Shown here piece after piece: positions 1 to 9,752 of a DNA stretch of 64,000 nucleotides. This DNA comes from Streptoalloteichus tenebrarius. Lineage in GTDB: Bacteria > Actinomycetota > Actinomycetes > Mycobacteriales > Pseudonocardiaceae. The stretch lies in assembly GCF_024171885.1 (NCBI RefSeq), contig NZ_JAMTCP010000031.1:1-64000 (forward strand). Reading direction: 5' to 3'. Both the position numbers and the translations under genes were made by a program. The notes under the pieces are model-generated. The model was not told where the DNA came from and did no database searches. It saw nothing but the letters and a program-made list of their open reading frames with translations. Each line of letters opens with the position of its first letter. Within the stretch, counting starts at the first letter, position 1.

Positions 1-3000
1 GTGAGGCCGAGGGGGTCGAGCCAGGCGGTGGGGTTGGGGACGTAGGTGTGGGGGTTCGGGCCGCCGGCTAGGTCGAGCGGGTCGGGGGTGGTGTAGCGGC
101 CCCCGGCGGGGTCGTAGTAACGGAAGTAGTTGTAGTGGAGGCCGGTTTCGGGGTCGTGGTACTGGCCCGGGAACCGGAGCGGGCAGTAGGCGGGCGTGCG
201 AGGGCCGGGGAGGAAGGCGCCCCAGAGGGTGGTGCGGTGGTGCCAAGCCAGGTTGCCGGCCGGGTCGACCAGCTCGGTAGGGGTGCCGACCAGGTCCGTG
301 ACGATGGCGTAGAACCGCTGGTCGATCCACTCCTGAGGGGCGTCGCGCAGGGGTGCGCGCTCGGTCTGGGTGAGGGGCCGGAAGGTGCCGGGCTCGAAGT
401 CCCACGTGGTGGTGTGCCGGGCGGGACCGGTGGGCTGGAGCAGGGTGTGGGTCTGCTCGGCCAGGACCAGGCCGTCCCAGGTGAAGTCGACCTGCTCGAC
501 GACTGAGACCCCGTCGGGGGCGAGGCGTTGCTTGGCGATGCGGCGGCCGAGTGGGTCGTAGAGGTAGCGCCAGCGTTGGCCGTCGGGGGTGGTGACGGCG
601 GTGAGGCGGTCCTCGGCGTCCCAGGTGTAGTGCCAGGTCAGGGTCTTGCCGGAGAGGGTGCGGTGCTGGCGGAGCAGGACCCGGCCCTGGGGGTCGTGCT
701 GGTAGTGGATGTTGCCGGCCCGCTGGATGAGGGTGCCGGCGTAGGAGCGGTCGCCCTGCGCCTCGGCGCCGGGCGCGGTGGGCCAGGTGGCGTGGGTGAG
801 GTTGCCGGCCGGGTCGTAGGCGTAGCGCTCGGTCCAGCCGGGGGCGTGGACGGCGGTGACCCGGCCGGCGGCGTCGAGGTCGAAGCGGCGGGGGCCGGTG
901 AGCTGGTCGTCGACGCCGGTCAGGTAGCCGTCGGGCCGGTAGTGGTAGCGCCGCTGGTGCACCACCCGGGCCTGGGGGGCGAACCCCGGCTGGGCCTGTC
1001 CCGGCGCGGTGAGCGTCTGGGAGATCAGCCGGTGCGCCGGGTCCCAGGTGCTGGCCAGCACCGGTCCGGTGTCGAGGGCCCGCTGGATCTCCCGGCCCGC
1101 CGCGTCGTGGTGGAACCGCAGGGTGCGGCCGGCGGTGTGCAGCGCGAGCGGTTGGTCGGACGCGCCGTACTCCCACCGGCTGATCGCCCCGGAGGGGGTG
1201 CGGCGCAGGAGCCGCCGGCCCAACGCGTCGTAGGAGGACACGACGGCACGGCCGTCACACGTCTCGGACAGGACCCGGCCCAGCGGGTCACGCTGGAAGG
1301 TCAGCTCGGCGTGCGCGTTGGCCGCGCGCACCAACCGCCCGGCCGGGTCGTAGGCGAGGGTGGTGACCGCGTCGTCGGACCGTTGTTCGACGACGTTGCC
1401 CAGCGCGTCGCGGACGTAGTGGATGGTCTGGCCCGCGCCGTTGGTGCGGGAGGTCAGTTGCCCGGCCGGGTCATAGGTGTAGGTGAGGGTGCGGCCGTTG
1501 AAGTCGGTCTCCCGCACCAGGTTGCCGGCCGGGTCGTACTCGTACCGCCATTCCAGCCCCTGGGGGTTGGTCACCGACACCAAACGCAGTTCGCTGTCGT
1601 AGGCGAACGACAGGCAGGACCCGTCCGGCGAGGTCTGGGACGCCGGCAGGTCGAAGCCGGTGTAGGTGGTGCGGGTGACCTGCCCGAGGGCGTCGACGTG
1701 CTCGACGAGGTTGCCCTCCCCGTCGTAGTGCCAGCGCTCGGTGGAGCCGTCGGGCAGGGTGCGCCAGGCGAGCCGTCCCTCGACCGTCCACCCCAGGTCC
1801 GTGACCCCGCCGAGCGGGTCGGTGATGTCGGTGACGCGCCCGAAGGCGTCCCGGGTGTAGCGGGTGGTGGCGCCCATCGGGTCGGTGACCGCCACCGGGA
1901 GACCGGCCGCGTTGGTCTGGATGCGGGTGGTGTTGCCCAGGGCGTCGACCACAGCCGACAGGCATCCGCGCTCGTCGTGCGTGTAGCGCGTGGTCGCGCC
2001 CATCGGGTCGGTGACGGCGACGAGGTTGCCGCGGTCGTCGTAGGCGCGTTGCCACACCGAACCGTCCGGCTCGGTGACCCGGACCGGCAGGCGAAGGTGG
2101 TTGTAGGCGATGGTCGCCTCGGTGCCGTCGGGGCGGACCACGGCGACGAGGTCGCCGTCCTCGCTGTAGCGGTAGCGGGTCGTGCGGCCCAACGGGTCGG
2201 TGCGGGCCAGTAGCCGGTCGTAGCGGTCCCATTCGGAGACCGTGGCGTGCCCGAGCGGGTTGACCACGCGCACGACCTGGCCGAGCTGGTTCATGTGGTA
2301 CGTCGTCCGGTGCCCCAGCCCGTTCGTGACGACGGTGGTGCGGCTGTCCGTGTCGTACGTCAGCTCGCTGTCGAGGTATCCGTCCGTGCCCACGGTGCGC
2401 ACGCAGCGGCCGTGCTCGTCGTAGATGTAGCGGTACCAGACCCCGTTCCGGTCCTGCCACCCAGTGATCCGCCCGGCGCGGTCGTAGTCGAACCGCAGCG
2501 CCTGGCCGGAGGAGTTGATGACCTCGACCAGGCGACGCGCGTCGTCGTAGACGTAGCGGACCAGGACCAGGTCGTTGCCCTGGTCGCCGCTGGCCAGCCG
2601 CAGGGCCGTGACCAGGCCGGCCGTGCTGTCCACAGTGATCTGGTAGCCGCCGGAGTGCCGGAGGCCGGACAGGACGCCGTCGTCGTCGTAGTCCAGATCG
2701 ACGCGGTGCCCGTTGCGGTCCACGATCGCGCGCAACGGCAGGACGCCGGAGTCCCCGCCGGCGAAGTGCAGCGTCTGCCCGAGTTCCGGGACGGAGACCT
2801 GGTAAGTGCCATCCACAATGGACAGTGGCCACCGGGCGCCGGTCTCCGGCAGCACCGGCGAACCCGCCGTCGGCGACGGGTACACCAGGGTCACGCCCTC
2901 GTCCGCGACGAGGACGACCCCCTCGTCGTCCACCTCCAGCCGTTGGTCCACTGTGGACGACCAGGAACGGCCGAACCACCGGCCGGAGCGGTACGACGAC

Positions 3001-4259
3001 ACATGGGTGCGGGAGAGCACCAGCGGCAGCACGCCGGCCAGCTCGACGTCGGTCTGCCGCAGCACCATCTCGCCCGACGCGACGTCGATCGGGTCCTCCA
3101 CGCACGTCCGCTTGTCCACGGGCGTCCGCGTCGTGTTCGGGTCGTTCGGCCGGTTGGGCGAGGTGTTCTTCCCGCCGCCACCGGGCTTCCCGCCGGCCGG
3201 CGTCGTCGGTGTTCCGTTGGGGCTGGTGGACGTGCTCGGGGTGTCCGGCTGCCCGTGCGTGCTCGGCGTCGTCGAGGTGCTGCCCGGCGACGTCGACGTC
3301 GGACTGGTGGAAGTCGACGTCGGACTGGTGGACGTCGGCGAGGTCGTGTGGCCGCCGTCCGGCGGGTGGCTGGCCGTCGGGGTCGTGCTCGTCGGCGAGG
3401 TCGTCGTCGTGTCAGGGGTCTTGGTGCTGGTGGGCGTGGTCGACGCCCGGGTGGTGGGCGCGTCGGGGCTCTTCGGGGTGTGGGGGCCGCCGCGCCCGCC
3501 CTTGGTCAACGCCTTCCTGATGGCGTCCCAGATGTCGCCGAGCTTCTTCATCAGCGGGCGCAGCTTCTCCAGCGAGCGCACCAGCTTCTGGATGAAGTCC
3601 TTGATGCGGTTGACCCACTTGGCGATCAACGACGCCGCCGACGCGACGACGTGCGGGGTCGCGGCGCCGAAGGTGCCGCCGATCTCCACGAGCCACTGGG
3701 GGATCCGCGCGATCAGCGTGGCCACGCACTCGGCGACCAGGTCCCGCACGATCTCGCGCACGGCCCCGACCAGCACGCCCACGACCTCGACGGCCGTGCC
3801 GATCGTGTCGGCCGCGGTCGCGGCGGCGGTGATCTGCTCGCGCTGGCGCCCGGCCGAGGCCCGGTACGCGTCCGCGGCCGCGCCGGTCCACCCCGCGGTG
3901 CCCTTGGCGACCTCGGCGCCGAAGTCCTGCGCGACCTGCCCGGTCTCCCGCGCCACGTTCTTCCACGTCTGCGCGTACGCGGCGATCTGGTCGGCGTCGC
4001 CCGCGAGCCAGTCCAGGGCGTCGGACAGCGGCTTGACGTGCTCCATCAGCCAGGAGACCGCGTACTGCAACAGGGTCCCGACCGGGTCCATGGCCAGCGA
4101 CAGGGCCTCCAGCCCCGTGCCGGCCGCGCCGAGACCGGCCTCCAGCCACGACTTGTTCTGGACGCCGTTGTAGACGTCGGCGGCGGACTCGGCGATGCCG
4201 ATGCCGGTGATCGCCGTCGTCGAGTCCTTGCGCTGCGCGACTAAGGGGTTGTCACCCAT
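1..4259 (-). CDS. RHS/YD-repeat polymorphic toxin with type VII-like N-terminus (3' end beyond window)
   Basis: One uninterrupted minus-strand frame starts at ATG 4259 and runs off the left edge after 1,419 codons, so it is partial. Domains in order: a helical, Ala-rich region (about residues 1-280) with a WxG-type turn GWTGAAADAY near residue 122; a Ser/Thr/Pro linker (about 282-383); a DUF6531-type entry (CVEDPIDVASGEM, about 385); many YD/RHS repeats with G-x3-RY-x-YD-x2-G spacing (about 580-1340); and an RHS core ending in RFPGQYHDPETG...YDPAAGRY and NPTAWLDPLGL near residues 1360-1417. The core is the shell-closing, self-cleaving part of known RHS proteins; the variable toxin and its immunity gene would follow outside the window. 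The start overlaps the stop of the ESX-like gene (TGATG), so the two are probably translationally coupled. Export by a type VII system is inferred from the N-terminus and neighbour; no signal peptide is seen. Toxin activity is unknown. Confidence 0.9.
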   Translation of the reverse strand, partial: MGDNPLVAQRKDSTTAITGIGIAESAADVYNGVQNKSWLEAGLGAAGTGLEALSLAMDPVGTLLQYAVSWLMEHVKPLSDALDWLAGDADQIAAYAQTWKNVARETGQVAQDFGAEVAKGTAGWTGAAADAYRASAGRQREQITAAATAADTIGTAVEVVGVLVGAVREIVRDLVAECVATLIARIPQWLVEIGGTFGAATPHVVASAASLIAKWVNRIKDFIQKLVRSLEKLRPLMKKLGDIWDAIRKALTKGGRGGPHTPKSPDAPTTRASTTPTSTKTPDTTTTSPTSTTPTASHPPDGGHTTSPTSTSPTSTSTSPTSTSPGSTSTTPSTHGQPDTPSTSTSPNGTPTTPAGGKPGGGGKNTSPNRPNDPNTTRTPVDKRTCVEDPIDVASGEMVLRQTDVELAGVLPLVLSRTHVSSYRSGRWFGRSWSSTVDQRLEVDDEGVVLVADEGVTLVYPSPTAGSPVLPETGARWPLSIVDGTYQVSVPELGQTLHFAGGDSGVLPLRAIVDRNGHRVDLDYDDDGVLSGLRHSGGYQITVDSTAGLVTALRLASGDQGNDLVLVRYVYDDARRLVEVINSSGQALRFDYDRAGRITGWQDRNGVWYRYIYDEHGRCVRTVGTDGYLDSELTYDTDSRTTVVTNGLGHRTTYHMNQLGQVVRVVNPLGHATVSEWDRYDRLLARTDPLGRTTRYRYSEDGDLVAVVRPDGTEATIAYNHLRLPVRVTEPDGSVWQRAYDDRGNLVAVTDPMGATTRYTHDERGCLSAVVDALGNTTRIQTNAAGLPVAVTDPMGATTRYTRDAFGRVTDITDPLGGVTDLGWTVEGRLAWRTLPDGSTERWHYDGEGNLVEHVDALGQVTRTTYTGFDLPASQTSPDGSCLSFAYDSELRLVSVTNPQGLEWRYEYDPAGNLVRETDFNGRTLTYTYDPAGQLTSRTNGAGQTIHYVRDALGNVVEQRSDDAVTTLAYDPAGRLVRAANAHAELTFQRDPLGRVLSETCDGRAVVSSYDALGRRLLRRTPSGAISRWEYGASDQPLALHTAGRTLRFHHDAAGREIQRALDTGPVLASTWDPAHRLISQTLTAPGQAQPGFAPQARVVHQRRYHYRPDGYLTGVDDQLTGPRRFDLDAAGRVTAVHAPGWTERYAYDPAGNLTHATWPTAPGAEAQGDRSYAGTLIQRAGNIHYQHDPQGRVLLRQHRTLSGKTLTWHYTWDAEDRLTAVTTPDGQRWRYLYDPLGRRIAKQRLAPDGVSVVEQVDFTWDGLVLAEQTHTLLQPTGPARHTTTWDFEPGTFRPLTQTERAPLRDAPQEWIDQRFYAIVTDLVGTPTELVDPAGNLAWHHRTTLWGAFLPGPRTPAYCPLRFPGQYHDPETGLHYNYFRYYDPAGGRYTTPDPLDLAGGPNPHTYVPNPTAWLDPLGL

Positions 4260-4570
4260 CACGCACCACCCCCAGCGGCGAACGGCCGTGTGTTGGCCTG
4301 CTCGGTGGCCTCGTAGGTCTGGCCGGTGTCACGGACCTCGCGCGCCGTCTCCGACATCGACTCCGCCGCCCGCCGCAACGCGTCCATCCCGGGGTCGCTC
4401 ACCGCGTGCACCACCGGCACGAAGAAGGAGCAGATCTTCCCGTACGCCTCGTCCCCCATCGACACCTGCTGAGCGGCGCCCACGGCCGCGTCCAGCCGCT
4501 CCCGCAATGCGTCCAGGCGCGACGCGTGCGCCCGCAGCTCGTCGAACAGGACGTCGTAGCCGTCCGCCAT
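4259..4570 (-). CDS. small EspC/ESX-like type VII secretion target protein
   Basis: A 103-residue all-helical protein beginning MADGYDVLFDELRAHASRLD, preceded by a GAGGGGG ribosome binding site. Length, the early L-R-x-HA-x2-L-D segment, two predicted helices separated near residues 45-55 and a disordered Gly/Ala tail fit the EspC/WXG100-like proteins that accompany type VII secreted effectors in actinobacteria. It lies 21 nt after the YbaB-like gene and its TGA overlaps the ATG of the RHS toxin, so it probably acts as the toxin's secretion partner or chaperone. No clear W-x-G turn is present, so the family call is by size, context and N-terminal pattern rather than by a diagnostic motif. Confidence 0.7.
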   Translation of the reverse strand: MADGYDVLFDELRAHASRLDALRERLDAAVGAAQQVSMGDEAYGKICSFFVPVVHAVSDPGMDALRRAAESMSETAREVRDTGQTYEATEQANTRPFAAGGGA

Positions 4571-4591
4571 CGTCGACCCCCTCAGGCTCGC

Positions 4592-5128
4592 CTAGCGCAG
4601 GAACGAGTCCCCGCCCCAGTCCTCGTCGTCCCCGTCGTCGCGCCGCCGCCCCGGCGGCGGGGGCGTGGGACGCGGTGGTTCGGCCTCGTCCTCCGGCCCG
4701 ATCCGCATCTCCTCCACGCCCACCGACCCGGTCGACTCCTCGGGCTCGGGCTCGGGGAAGCGCTGGCGGTAGTTGTCCACCACCGCCCGCACCGTCTGGG
4801 CGTCGTCGCCCACGGTGGACCGCATGACCTCGGCGACCTGGTCGGTGATCCGCGCCTGCGCGCGCCGCATCGTGGACAGCACCAGCGCCGCCACCTCCGA
4901 GCCCGACATCTGCCGCACCCGGTCGGAGATCTCCAGGCCGGTCACGGCGCCGGAGGAGTCCACCGTCACGCGCACGGTCCCGTCGGAGGACGCGGCGGTC
5001 GAGCTGATCGCCGAGACCTGCTGCTGCATGGTCTGGTACCGCTCGGCCTTCGCCGTGACCTCGGCGGCCCACCGCTCCAGTTCCTGTTCGGTCCGCGCGC
5101 CGTCCAGCCCGAACATGGGCTCGCTCAC
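4592..5128 (-). CDS. YbaB/EbfC-family protein with acidic proline-rich tail
   Basis: 178 residues from GTG 5128 (VSEPMFGLDG), preceded by GAGGGGGCGG; an internal ATG at 5116 is an alternative. Residues about 10-105 show the YbaB/EbfC fold: a long first helix (RTEQELERWAAEVTAKAERY), a beta hairpin with TVRVTVDSSGAVTGLEISD, and a last helix containing LVLSTMRRAQARI. The C-terminal 70 residues are acidic and proline-rich and end DDEDWGGDSFLR. YbaB proteins bind DNA as nucleoid-associated factors, but copies next to type VII substrates are common in actinobacteria and their role there is not established. Upstream in the same frame, a proline-rich DLRPPP repeat is encoded by an 18-bp tandem repeat; I exclude it because a good start lies downstream. 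Confidence 0.8.
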   Translation of the reverse strand: MSEPMFGLDGARTEQELERWAAEVTAKAERYQTMQQQVSAISSTAASSDGTVRVTVDSSGAVTGLEISDRVRQMSGSEVAALVLSTMRRAQARITDQVAEVMRSTVGDDAQTVRAVVDNYRQRFPEPEPEESTGSVGVEEMRIGPEDEAEPPRPTPPPPGRRRDDGDDEDWGGDSFLR

Positions 5129-5245
5129 GGTTTCCGCCCCCTCACGCACCGCTGACACTCGACCTGGACCATACCGAGCGACCGCCGGCCGGCGGCGCGA
5201 GTCCGCCAAGATCAGGGCGAACGGGTTCGGCGGGGCCGGCGGCCG

Positions 5246-5317
5246 CCGTAGGTCAGGCGGGGGCCGTAGGTCAGGCGGGGGCCGTAGGTCAGGCGGGGGC
5301 CGTAGGTCAGGCGGGGG
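5246..5317. repeat. four tandem copies of an 18-bp unit
   Basis: The unit CCGTAGGTCAGGCGGGGG occurs at 5246-5263, 5264-5281, 5282-5299 and 5300-5317 with no differences. The fourth copy contains the stop codon (TGA, 5309-5307) of the histidine kinase gene, so gain or loss of downstream units would not alter that protein. The rest of the array lies between the kinase and the YbaB-like gene. Confidence 0.95.
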
Positions 5318-6488
5318 CCGCGGGGAGTTCGACGGCCACGGCGAGCCCGCCACCGGCGACCGGGGCGGCGCGCAGCCGGCCACCGTGGGCGGTCACGGCG
5401 GCCCGCACGATCGACAGCCCCAGCCCGGCCCCGGACCGCCCGGTCCTGGCCACGACACCGCGCCGGAAGGGCTCGAACAGCTCGGCCACCCGTTCCGGGG
5501 CGATCACCGGGCCGGACGAGGCGACCTCCAGCCGGCTCCACCCCGGCCCCGCCTCGGTCCGCGCGGTCAGCCAGCCGCCGTCGACGTTGTGCCGCACGGC
5601 GTTCTCCAGCAGGTTGCCGGCGACCCGCTCCAACAGCGCCGGGTCCCCCACGGCGAAGGCGGGGCGGGTGTCGAAGGTCAGGCGCAGGCCCCGGCGTTCC
5701 GCGTCCGCCCGCGCGCCACGCCACGCGCTGGCGACCACCGCCGCGAGGTCGACCGGCTCGTGGACGGCCAGTCCGGCGGCGTCGGTGCGCGCGAGCAGCA
5801 GGAGCGCCTCGACCAACTGCTCGGCCCGCAGCGTCGCGTCCCGCACCACGCCGGCCATGCGGCGCAGCTCCTCGGCGTCGGCGTCGGGGTCGGACAGGGT
5901 CACGTCCAGCTCGGTCCTGATCACCGCCAGCGGCGTCCGCAGCTCGTGGCTGGCGTTGGCGACGAACCGGCGTTGCGCGTCGAACCCCGCCTGGAGCCGG
6001 TCCAGCATGGCGTCGAAGGTGTCGGCCAGCTCGGCGACCTCGTCCCTGGGCCCCTCCAGCCGGATGCGCTCCTCCAGCGACTCGGCGGACAGGCGGCGGG
6101 CGGTCTCGGTGACCTCGTGGACCGGCGCCAGGACCCGGCCGGTGAACACCCAGGCGAGCAGGGCGGTGGCCACGACCACGCAGAGGAACGCCACCAGGCC
6201 GCTGCTCAGCACCTGGTCCTGCGCGTGCCGCCGCAGCACCGCGCCGAGCTGGTCCGCGGCGATCTCGTACCCGCCGACCCGCACCCGGCTGCCCTCGGGC
6301 AACCGGGGCACGGCCGCCACGACGCCGCCCACGAGCAGCCACCCCAGCCACAGCAGCAGGGCGCTCGTCCCGGCGACCAGGCCGGTGGCGACCAGGGTCA
6401 TGCGCAGCCGCAGGCCCGGTCCCCGCCGGCGGCGCACGCCCGCCCACGCCGCCGTCGGCGGCGGCGGCGTCCCGGTGGTTCCGCGCAT
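5307..6488 (-). CDS. two-component sensor histidine kinase
   Basis: 393-residue inner-membrane sensor kinase. Two membrane segments (about residues 31-60 and 96-117) bracket a short outside loop of about 35 residues; a HAMP region follows (118-172). The dimerisation/phosphoacceptor motif NASHELRTPL puts the autophosphorylated His at residue 181. The ATPase domain has an N box NLLENAVRHN (291-300) and a G box GAGLGLSIV (352-360). It lies 4 nt downstream of the response regulator gene, so they form one operon. The small sensor loop gives no clue to the signal. It ends inside an 18-bp tandem repeat. Whether this pair controls the type VII/RHS genes just downstream is an open inference. Confidence 0.92.
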   Translation of the reverse strand: MRGTTGTPPPPTAAWAGVRRRRGPGLRLRMTLVATGLVAGTSALLLWLGWLLVGGVVAAVPRLPEGSRVRVGGYEIAADQLGAVLRRHAQDQVLSSGLVAFLCVVVATALLAWVFTGRVLAPVHEVTETARRLSAESLEERIRLEGPRDEVAELADTFDAMLDRLQAGFDAQRRFVANASHELRTPLAVIRTELDVTLSDPDADAEELRRMAGVVRDATLRAEQLVEALLLLARTDAAGLAVHEPVDLAAVVASAWRGARADAERRGLRLTFDTRPAFAVGDPALLERVAGNLLENAVRHNVDGGWLTARTEAGPGWSRLEVASSGPVIAPERVAELFEPFRRGVVARTGRSGAGLGLSIVRAAVTAHGGRLRAAPVAGGGLAVAVELPAAPA

Positions 6489-6492
6489 GGAC

Positions 6493-7185
6493 TCAGGCGC
6501 CGGACGTCGCCGACGGCACGCGGTAGCCGGAGCCGACGACGGTCTCGATGACGCCCGGCTCCCCCAGCTTCTTGCGCAGCGTCATGACCGTGACCCGGAC
6601 GGTGGTGGTGAACGGGTCGGCGTTCTCGTCCCAGACCCGCTCCAGCAGCTCCTCGCTGCTCACGACGGCGCCGCCCGCGGCGAGCAGCACCTCCAGCACC
6701 CCGAACTCCTTGCGGGTCAGCTCGACGTGCCGGCCGGCCCTGGTGACGGTGCGGCGGGCGGGGTCGAGCACGACGTCGCCCGCGCTGAGCACCGGCGGCG
6801 TCGGCGGGGTGGCCCTCCGCCCGAGCGCCCGCACCCTGGCCACCAGCTCGGGGAAGGCGAACGGCTTGGCCAGGTAGTCGTCGGCGCCGAGGGACAGCCC
6901 GGCGACCCTGTCCTCGATCGCCCCGCTCGCGGTGAGCATCAGCACCCTGGTGAGCGCGCCGGAGGAGACGATCTCCTGGCACAGCTCGTCTCCCGACATG
7001 CCGGGCAGGTCCCGGTCGAGCACCACCACGTCGTACCGGGTGATGCTGACCTTCTCGTGGCCGGTGTCGCCGTCGTAGGCGACGTCCACGGCCATCCCTT
7101 CCCGCCGCAACCCCCGCGCGACCGCGTCCGCGAGTGGCTGCTCGTCCTCCACGACCAGGATGCGCACCTCTCCAAGGTGCCACAC
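6493..7185 (-). CDS. OmpR-family response regulator
   Basis: 230 residues from GTG 7185; GTG 7167 (VRILVVEDE) is an equally plausible start because GGAGAG lies immediately before it. The receiver domain has acidic residues ED at 13-14, phosphoacceptor Asp57 in [10 protein letters not shown], Thr85 in LMLTAS and Lys107 in DDYLAKPF. The winged-helix DNA-binding domain (about 130-225) has LTRKEFGVLEVL, TVRVTVMTLRKKLG and ETVVGSGYRV. It is first in an operon with the histidine kinase, 4 nt apart. DNA targets are not evident. Confidence 0.93.
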   Translation of the reverse strand: MWHLGEVRILVVEDEQPLADAVARGLRREGMAVDVAYDGDTGHEKVSITRYDVVVLDRDLPGMSGDELCQEIVSSGALTRVLMLTASGAIEDRVAGLSLGADDYLAKPFAFPELVARVRALGRRATPPTPPVLSAGDVVLDPARRTVTRAGRHVELTRKEFGVLEVLLAAGGAVVSSEELLERVWDENADPFTTTVRVTVMTLRKKLGEPGVIETVVGSGYRVPSATSGA

Positions 7186-7386
7186 GACTCGGGGAAGATT
7201 GCCGCCCGTTCGTCACTTCCCGCAGCCACACCCGCCACATCCGCGCCCTGAACGAGCGGGTTGACAGGACGGGCAGGTCGCGCTGGGTCACCGCACGCGG
7301 GAAACCCGACGCACGAGGACAGGCGAGGACCGCCCCGCCGAGGAGGCAGGGCCAGAGGGCTCAGCGGAGGAGGCGGGGCCGGGGGC

Positions 7387-9321
7387 TCAGCGGTGGTCGG
7401 CGTCCTCGGGGGCCGGCAGCGACTCCTGGTCCACCTCGGACGGGACGTCACCGAGCAGGCCGGCGGCCCAGCCGGTCACCCGGCGCGCCACGTCCTGCGC
7501 GGTGAGCCCCAGCTCGGCCAGCACCTCGTCCCGCGAGGCGTGGTCGAGGAACCGCTGCGGCACGCCGAGGTCGCGCAGCGGAACGTCCACGTCGGCGTCG
7601 CGCAGCGCGGCCGCCAGCGCCCAGCCGAAGCCGCCGTGCCGGCCGCCGTCCTCGACGGTGACGACCAGCCGGTGCTCGGCCGCCATCCCGACCAGCTCCT
7701 CCGGCACCGGGGTGATCCACCTCGGGTCCACCACGGTGACCCCGATGCCCTGGTCGGCCAGCCGCTCGGCCGCCGCGACGCCGAGCTTGACGAACGCGCC
7801 CACCGCGACGAGCAACACGTCCCTGCTCTCGCCCCTGCGCAGCACGTCGACCTGCCCGACGCGCTCGACCGCCGGCAGCTCGGGGATCACGCCGCCCTTG
7901 GGGAAGCGCAGCACGGTCGGGCCGTCGGTCACCGCGACCGCCTCCCGCAACTCCTCGCGCAGGGTGATCGCGTCCCTCGGCGCGGCGACCCGGATGCCCG
8001 GGATCACGCCGAGGATCGAGATGTCCCACATGCCGTTGTGGCTGGCGCCGTCGCTGCCGGTGATGCCGGCGCGGTCCAGCACCACGGTCACCGGCTGCCG
8101 GTGCAGCGCGACGTCCATGAGGAGCTGGTCGAAGGCCCGGTTGAGGAACGTGGCGTAGACCGCGACCACGGGGTGCAGGCCGCCCATGGCCATGCCGGCC
8201 GCCGAGGTCAGCGCGTGCTGCTCGGCGATGCCGACGTCGAAGCAGCGCCCGGGGTAGGTGTCGGCGAACCGCTGGAGGCCGGTCGGGCCGAGCATCGCCG
8301 CGGTGATCGCCACCAGGTCCTCGCGCTCCGCGCCGAGCTTCACCAGCTCGTCGGAGAACACCGAGGTCCACGACGTCTTCTTCCGGACCAGCGGCTCGCC
8401 GGTCGCCGGGTCCATCGCGTCGGTGGCGTGCATCTGGTCGGCCTCGTGGTTCTCCGCGGGCGCGTAGCCGTTGCCCTTGCGGGTCACCGCGTGCACGATC
8501 ACCGGCCCGCCGAACGCCTTGGCCCTGTGCAGGGCGGCCTCCAGCGCGCGCAGGTCGTGGCCGTCGACCGGGCCGAGGTACTTCATGCCCAGGTCCTCGA
8601 ACAGGATCTGCGGGCTCAGCGCGTCCTTGATCCCGCGCTTGGCCGCGTGCAGCGCCGCGTACAGCGGCTTGCCCACGACGGGCGTCTGCTGCAACGCGCG
8701 GCGCCCGCTCTCCAGCGCCTTCTCGTAGCCGGGGCGCAGCCGCAGCGCGGCGAGGTGGTCGGCGAGGCCGCCGATGGTCGGCGAGTAGGAGCGCCCGTTG
8801 TCGTTGACCACGATCACGACCGGCCGGTCCTGGTCGGCGGCGATGTTGTTCAACGCCTCCCAGCACATGCCGCCGGTCAGCGCGCCGTCGCCGACGATCG
8901 CGACGACGTGCCGCCGGGCGTCGCGGAGCTGGAAGGCCCTGGACAGGCCGTCGGCGTAGGACAGCGCGGTCGAGGCGTGGCTGTTCTCGACGAGGTCGTG
9001 CTCGCTCTCGGCCCGCGACGGGTAGCCGGACAGGCCGCCCTTGGTCCGGAGGGTGTCGAAGTCGGCGTGCCGGCCGGTGACGATCTTGTGGACGTACGCC
9101 TGGTGCCCGGTGTCGAAGACCACCGCGTCGTGCGGCGAGTCGAACACGCGGTGCACGGCGAGGGTCAGCTCGACGGCGCCGAGGTTCGGGCCGAGGTGAC
9201 CACCCGTTCGGGAGACCTTCTCCACCAGGAAGGTGCGGATCTCCTCGGCGAGCCGCGTCAGCTCCCCGTGCTCCAGCCGCTTCAGATCGGCAGGGCTCTG
9301 CACGGATTCCAGCAGCGTCAC
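7387..9321 (-). CDS. dxs: 1-deoxy-D-xylulose-5-phosphate synthase
   Basis: 644-residue thiamine-diphosphate enzyme that condenses pyruvate and glyceraldehyde 3-phosphate, the first step of the MEP isoprenoid pathway. Seen: His42 in [10 protein letters not shown], the ThDP/Mg motif [16 protein letters not shown] (about 144-159), the catalytic Glu in FDVGIAEQH and the C-terminal transketolase domain. Length is normal for the family. Start GTG 9321 follows GGAGAGGTGGAG. It is monocistronic here; the other MEP genes, ispG and dxr, lie 40 kb away in this window. Confidence 0.97.
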   Translation of the reverse strand: MTLLESVQSPADLKRLEHGELTRLAEEIRTFLVEKVSRTGGHLGPNLGAVELTLAVHRVFDSPHDAVVFDTGHQAYVHKIVTGRHADFDTLRTKGGLSGYPSRAESEHDLVENSHASTALSYADGLSRAFQLRDARRHVVAIVGDGALTGGMCWEALNNIAADQDRPVVIVVNDNGRSYSPTIGGLADHLAALRLRPGYEKALESGRRALQQTPVVGKPLYAALHAAKRGIKDALSPQILFEDLGMKYLGPVDGHDLRALEAALHRAKAFGGPVIVHAVTRKGNGYAPAENHEADQMHATDAMDPATGEPLVRKKTSWTSVFSDELVKLGAEREDLVAITAAMLGPTGLQRFADTYPGRCFDVGIAEQHALTSAAGMAMGGLHPVVAVYATFLNRAFDQLLMDVALHRQPVTVVLDRAGITGSDGASHNGMWDISILGVIPGIRVAAPRDAITLREELREAVAVTDGPTVLRFPKGGVIPELPAVERVGQVDVLRRGESRDVLLVAVGAFVKLGVAAAERLADQGIGVTVVDPRWITPVPEELVGMAAEHRLVVTVEDGGRHGGFGWALAAALRDADVDVPLRDLGVPQRFLDHASRDEVLAELGLTAQDVARRVTGWAAGLLGDVPSEVDQESLPAPEDADHR

Positions 9322-9752
9322 CGCTCCACCTCTCCTGTACCGGGCTGTCTGTCAGGCCGTTGTCGTCGTGCCGTGTCGCCGGACTTGCCGCCCGGTGGGC
9401 GACTTCCGGCCAGTCTACGGAGACCCATTCGGGTGCTCTCGGCGACCGGTAGTGGGACGTCCGACCGGGGCCCGAGGTTGGCGTCACGCCTCGCTACCGG
9501 GCATTTCCCGCGCGTGACCGAGTGAACATCTCCAGACCGGATCTCCCGTCATCGGGGGATAAGCCACCCGGATGGGCGAAGTGAGATGCGTCTCACCCCC
9601 GGCCTGGGCCGGGGCCTTCCCTCCTGGGAAGGGGCGCGGGAGGGACACGGAGGGGACGCGGAAGCCACGCGAGGCCACGCCGACCAGCGCGACGGCGCCG
9701 CAGGGCGCCGGCGCGGCCGTCGGCCCCCCGTCGACGCGGCGGGCCGGACTGG
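9322..9752. other. 431-bp intergenic region upstream of dxs
   Basis: No gene is supported. On the dxs side it must hold the dxs promoter; I see no clear -10/-35 pair. It contains an inverted repeat GTGAGA-TGCG-TCTCAC at 9581-9596 and, close to the CoA-transferase stop, a hairpin with 7-bp perfect arms (CGGCGCC-GCAG-GGCGCCG, 9693-9710) that could terminate that operon. Confidence 0.6.

Noticed and set aside
528-4244. Long plus-strand open frames opposite the RHS gene (561 and 665 codons)
   Set aside because: Composition is Gly/Val/Arg/Ala noise with no domain, and the minus strand reads as a continuous YD-repeat protein. Antisense frames stay open because of third-position GC.
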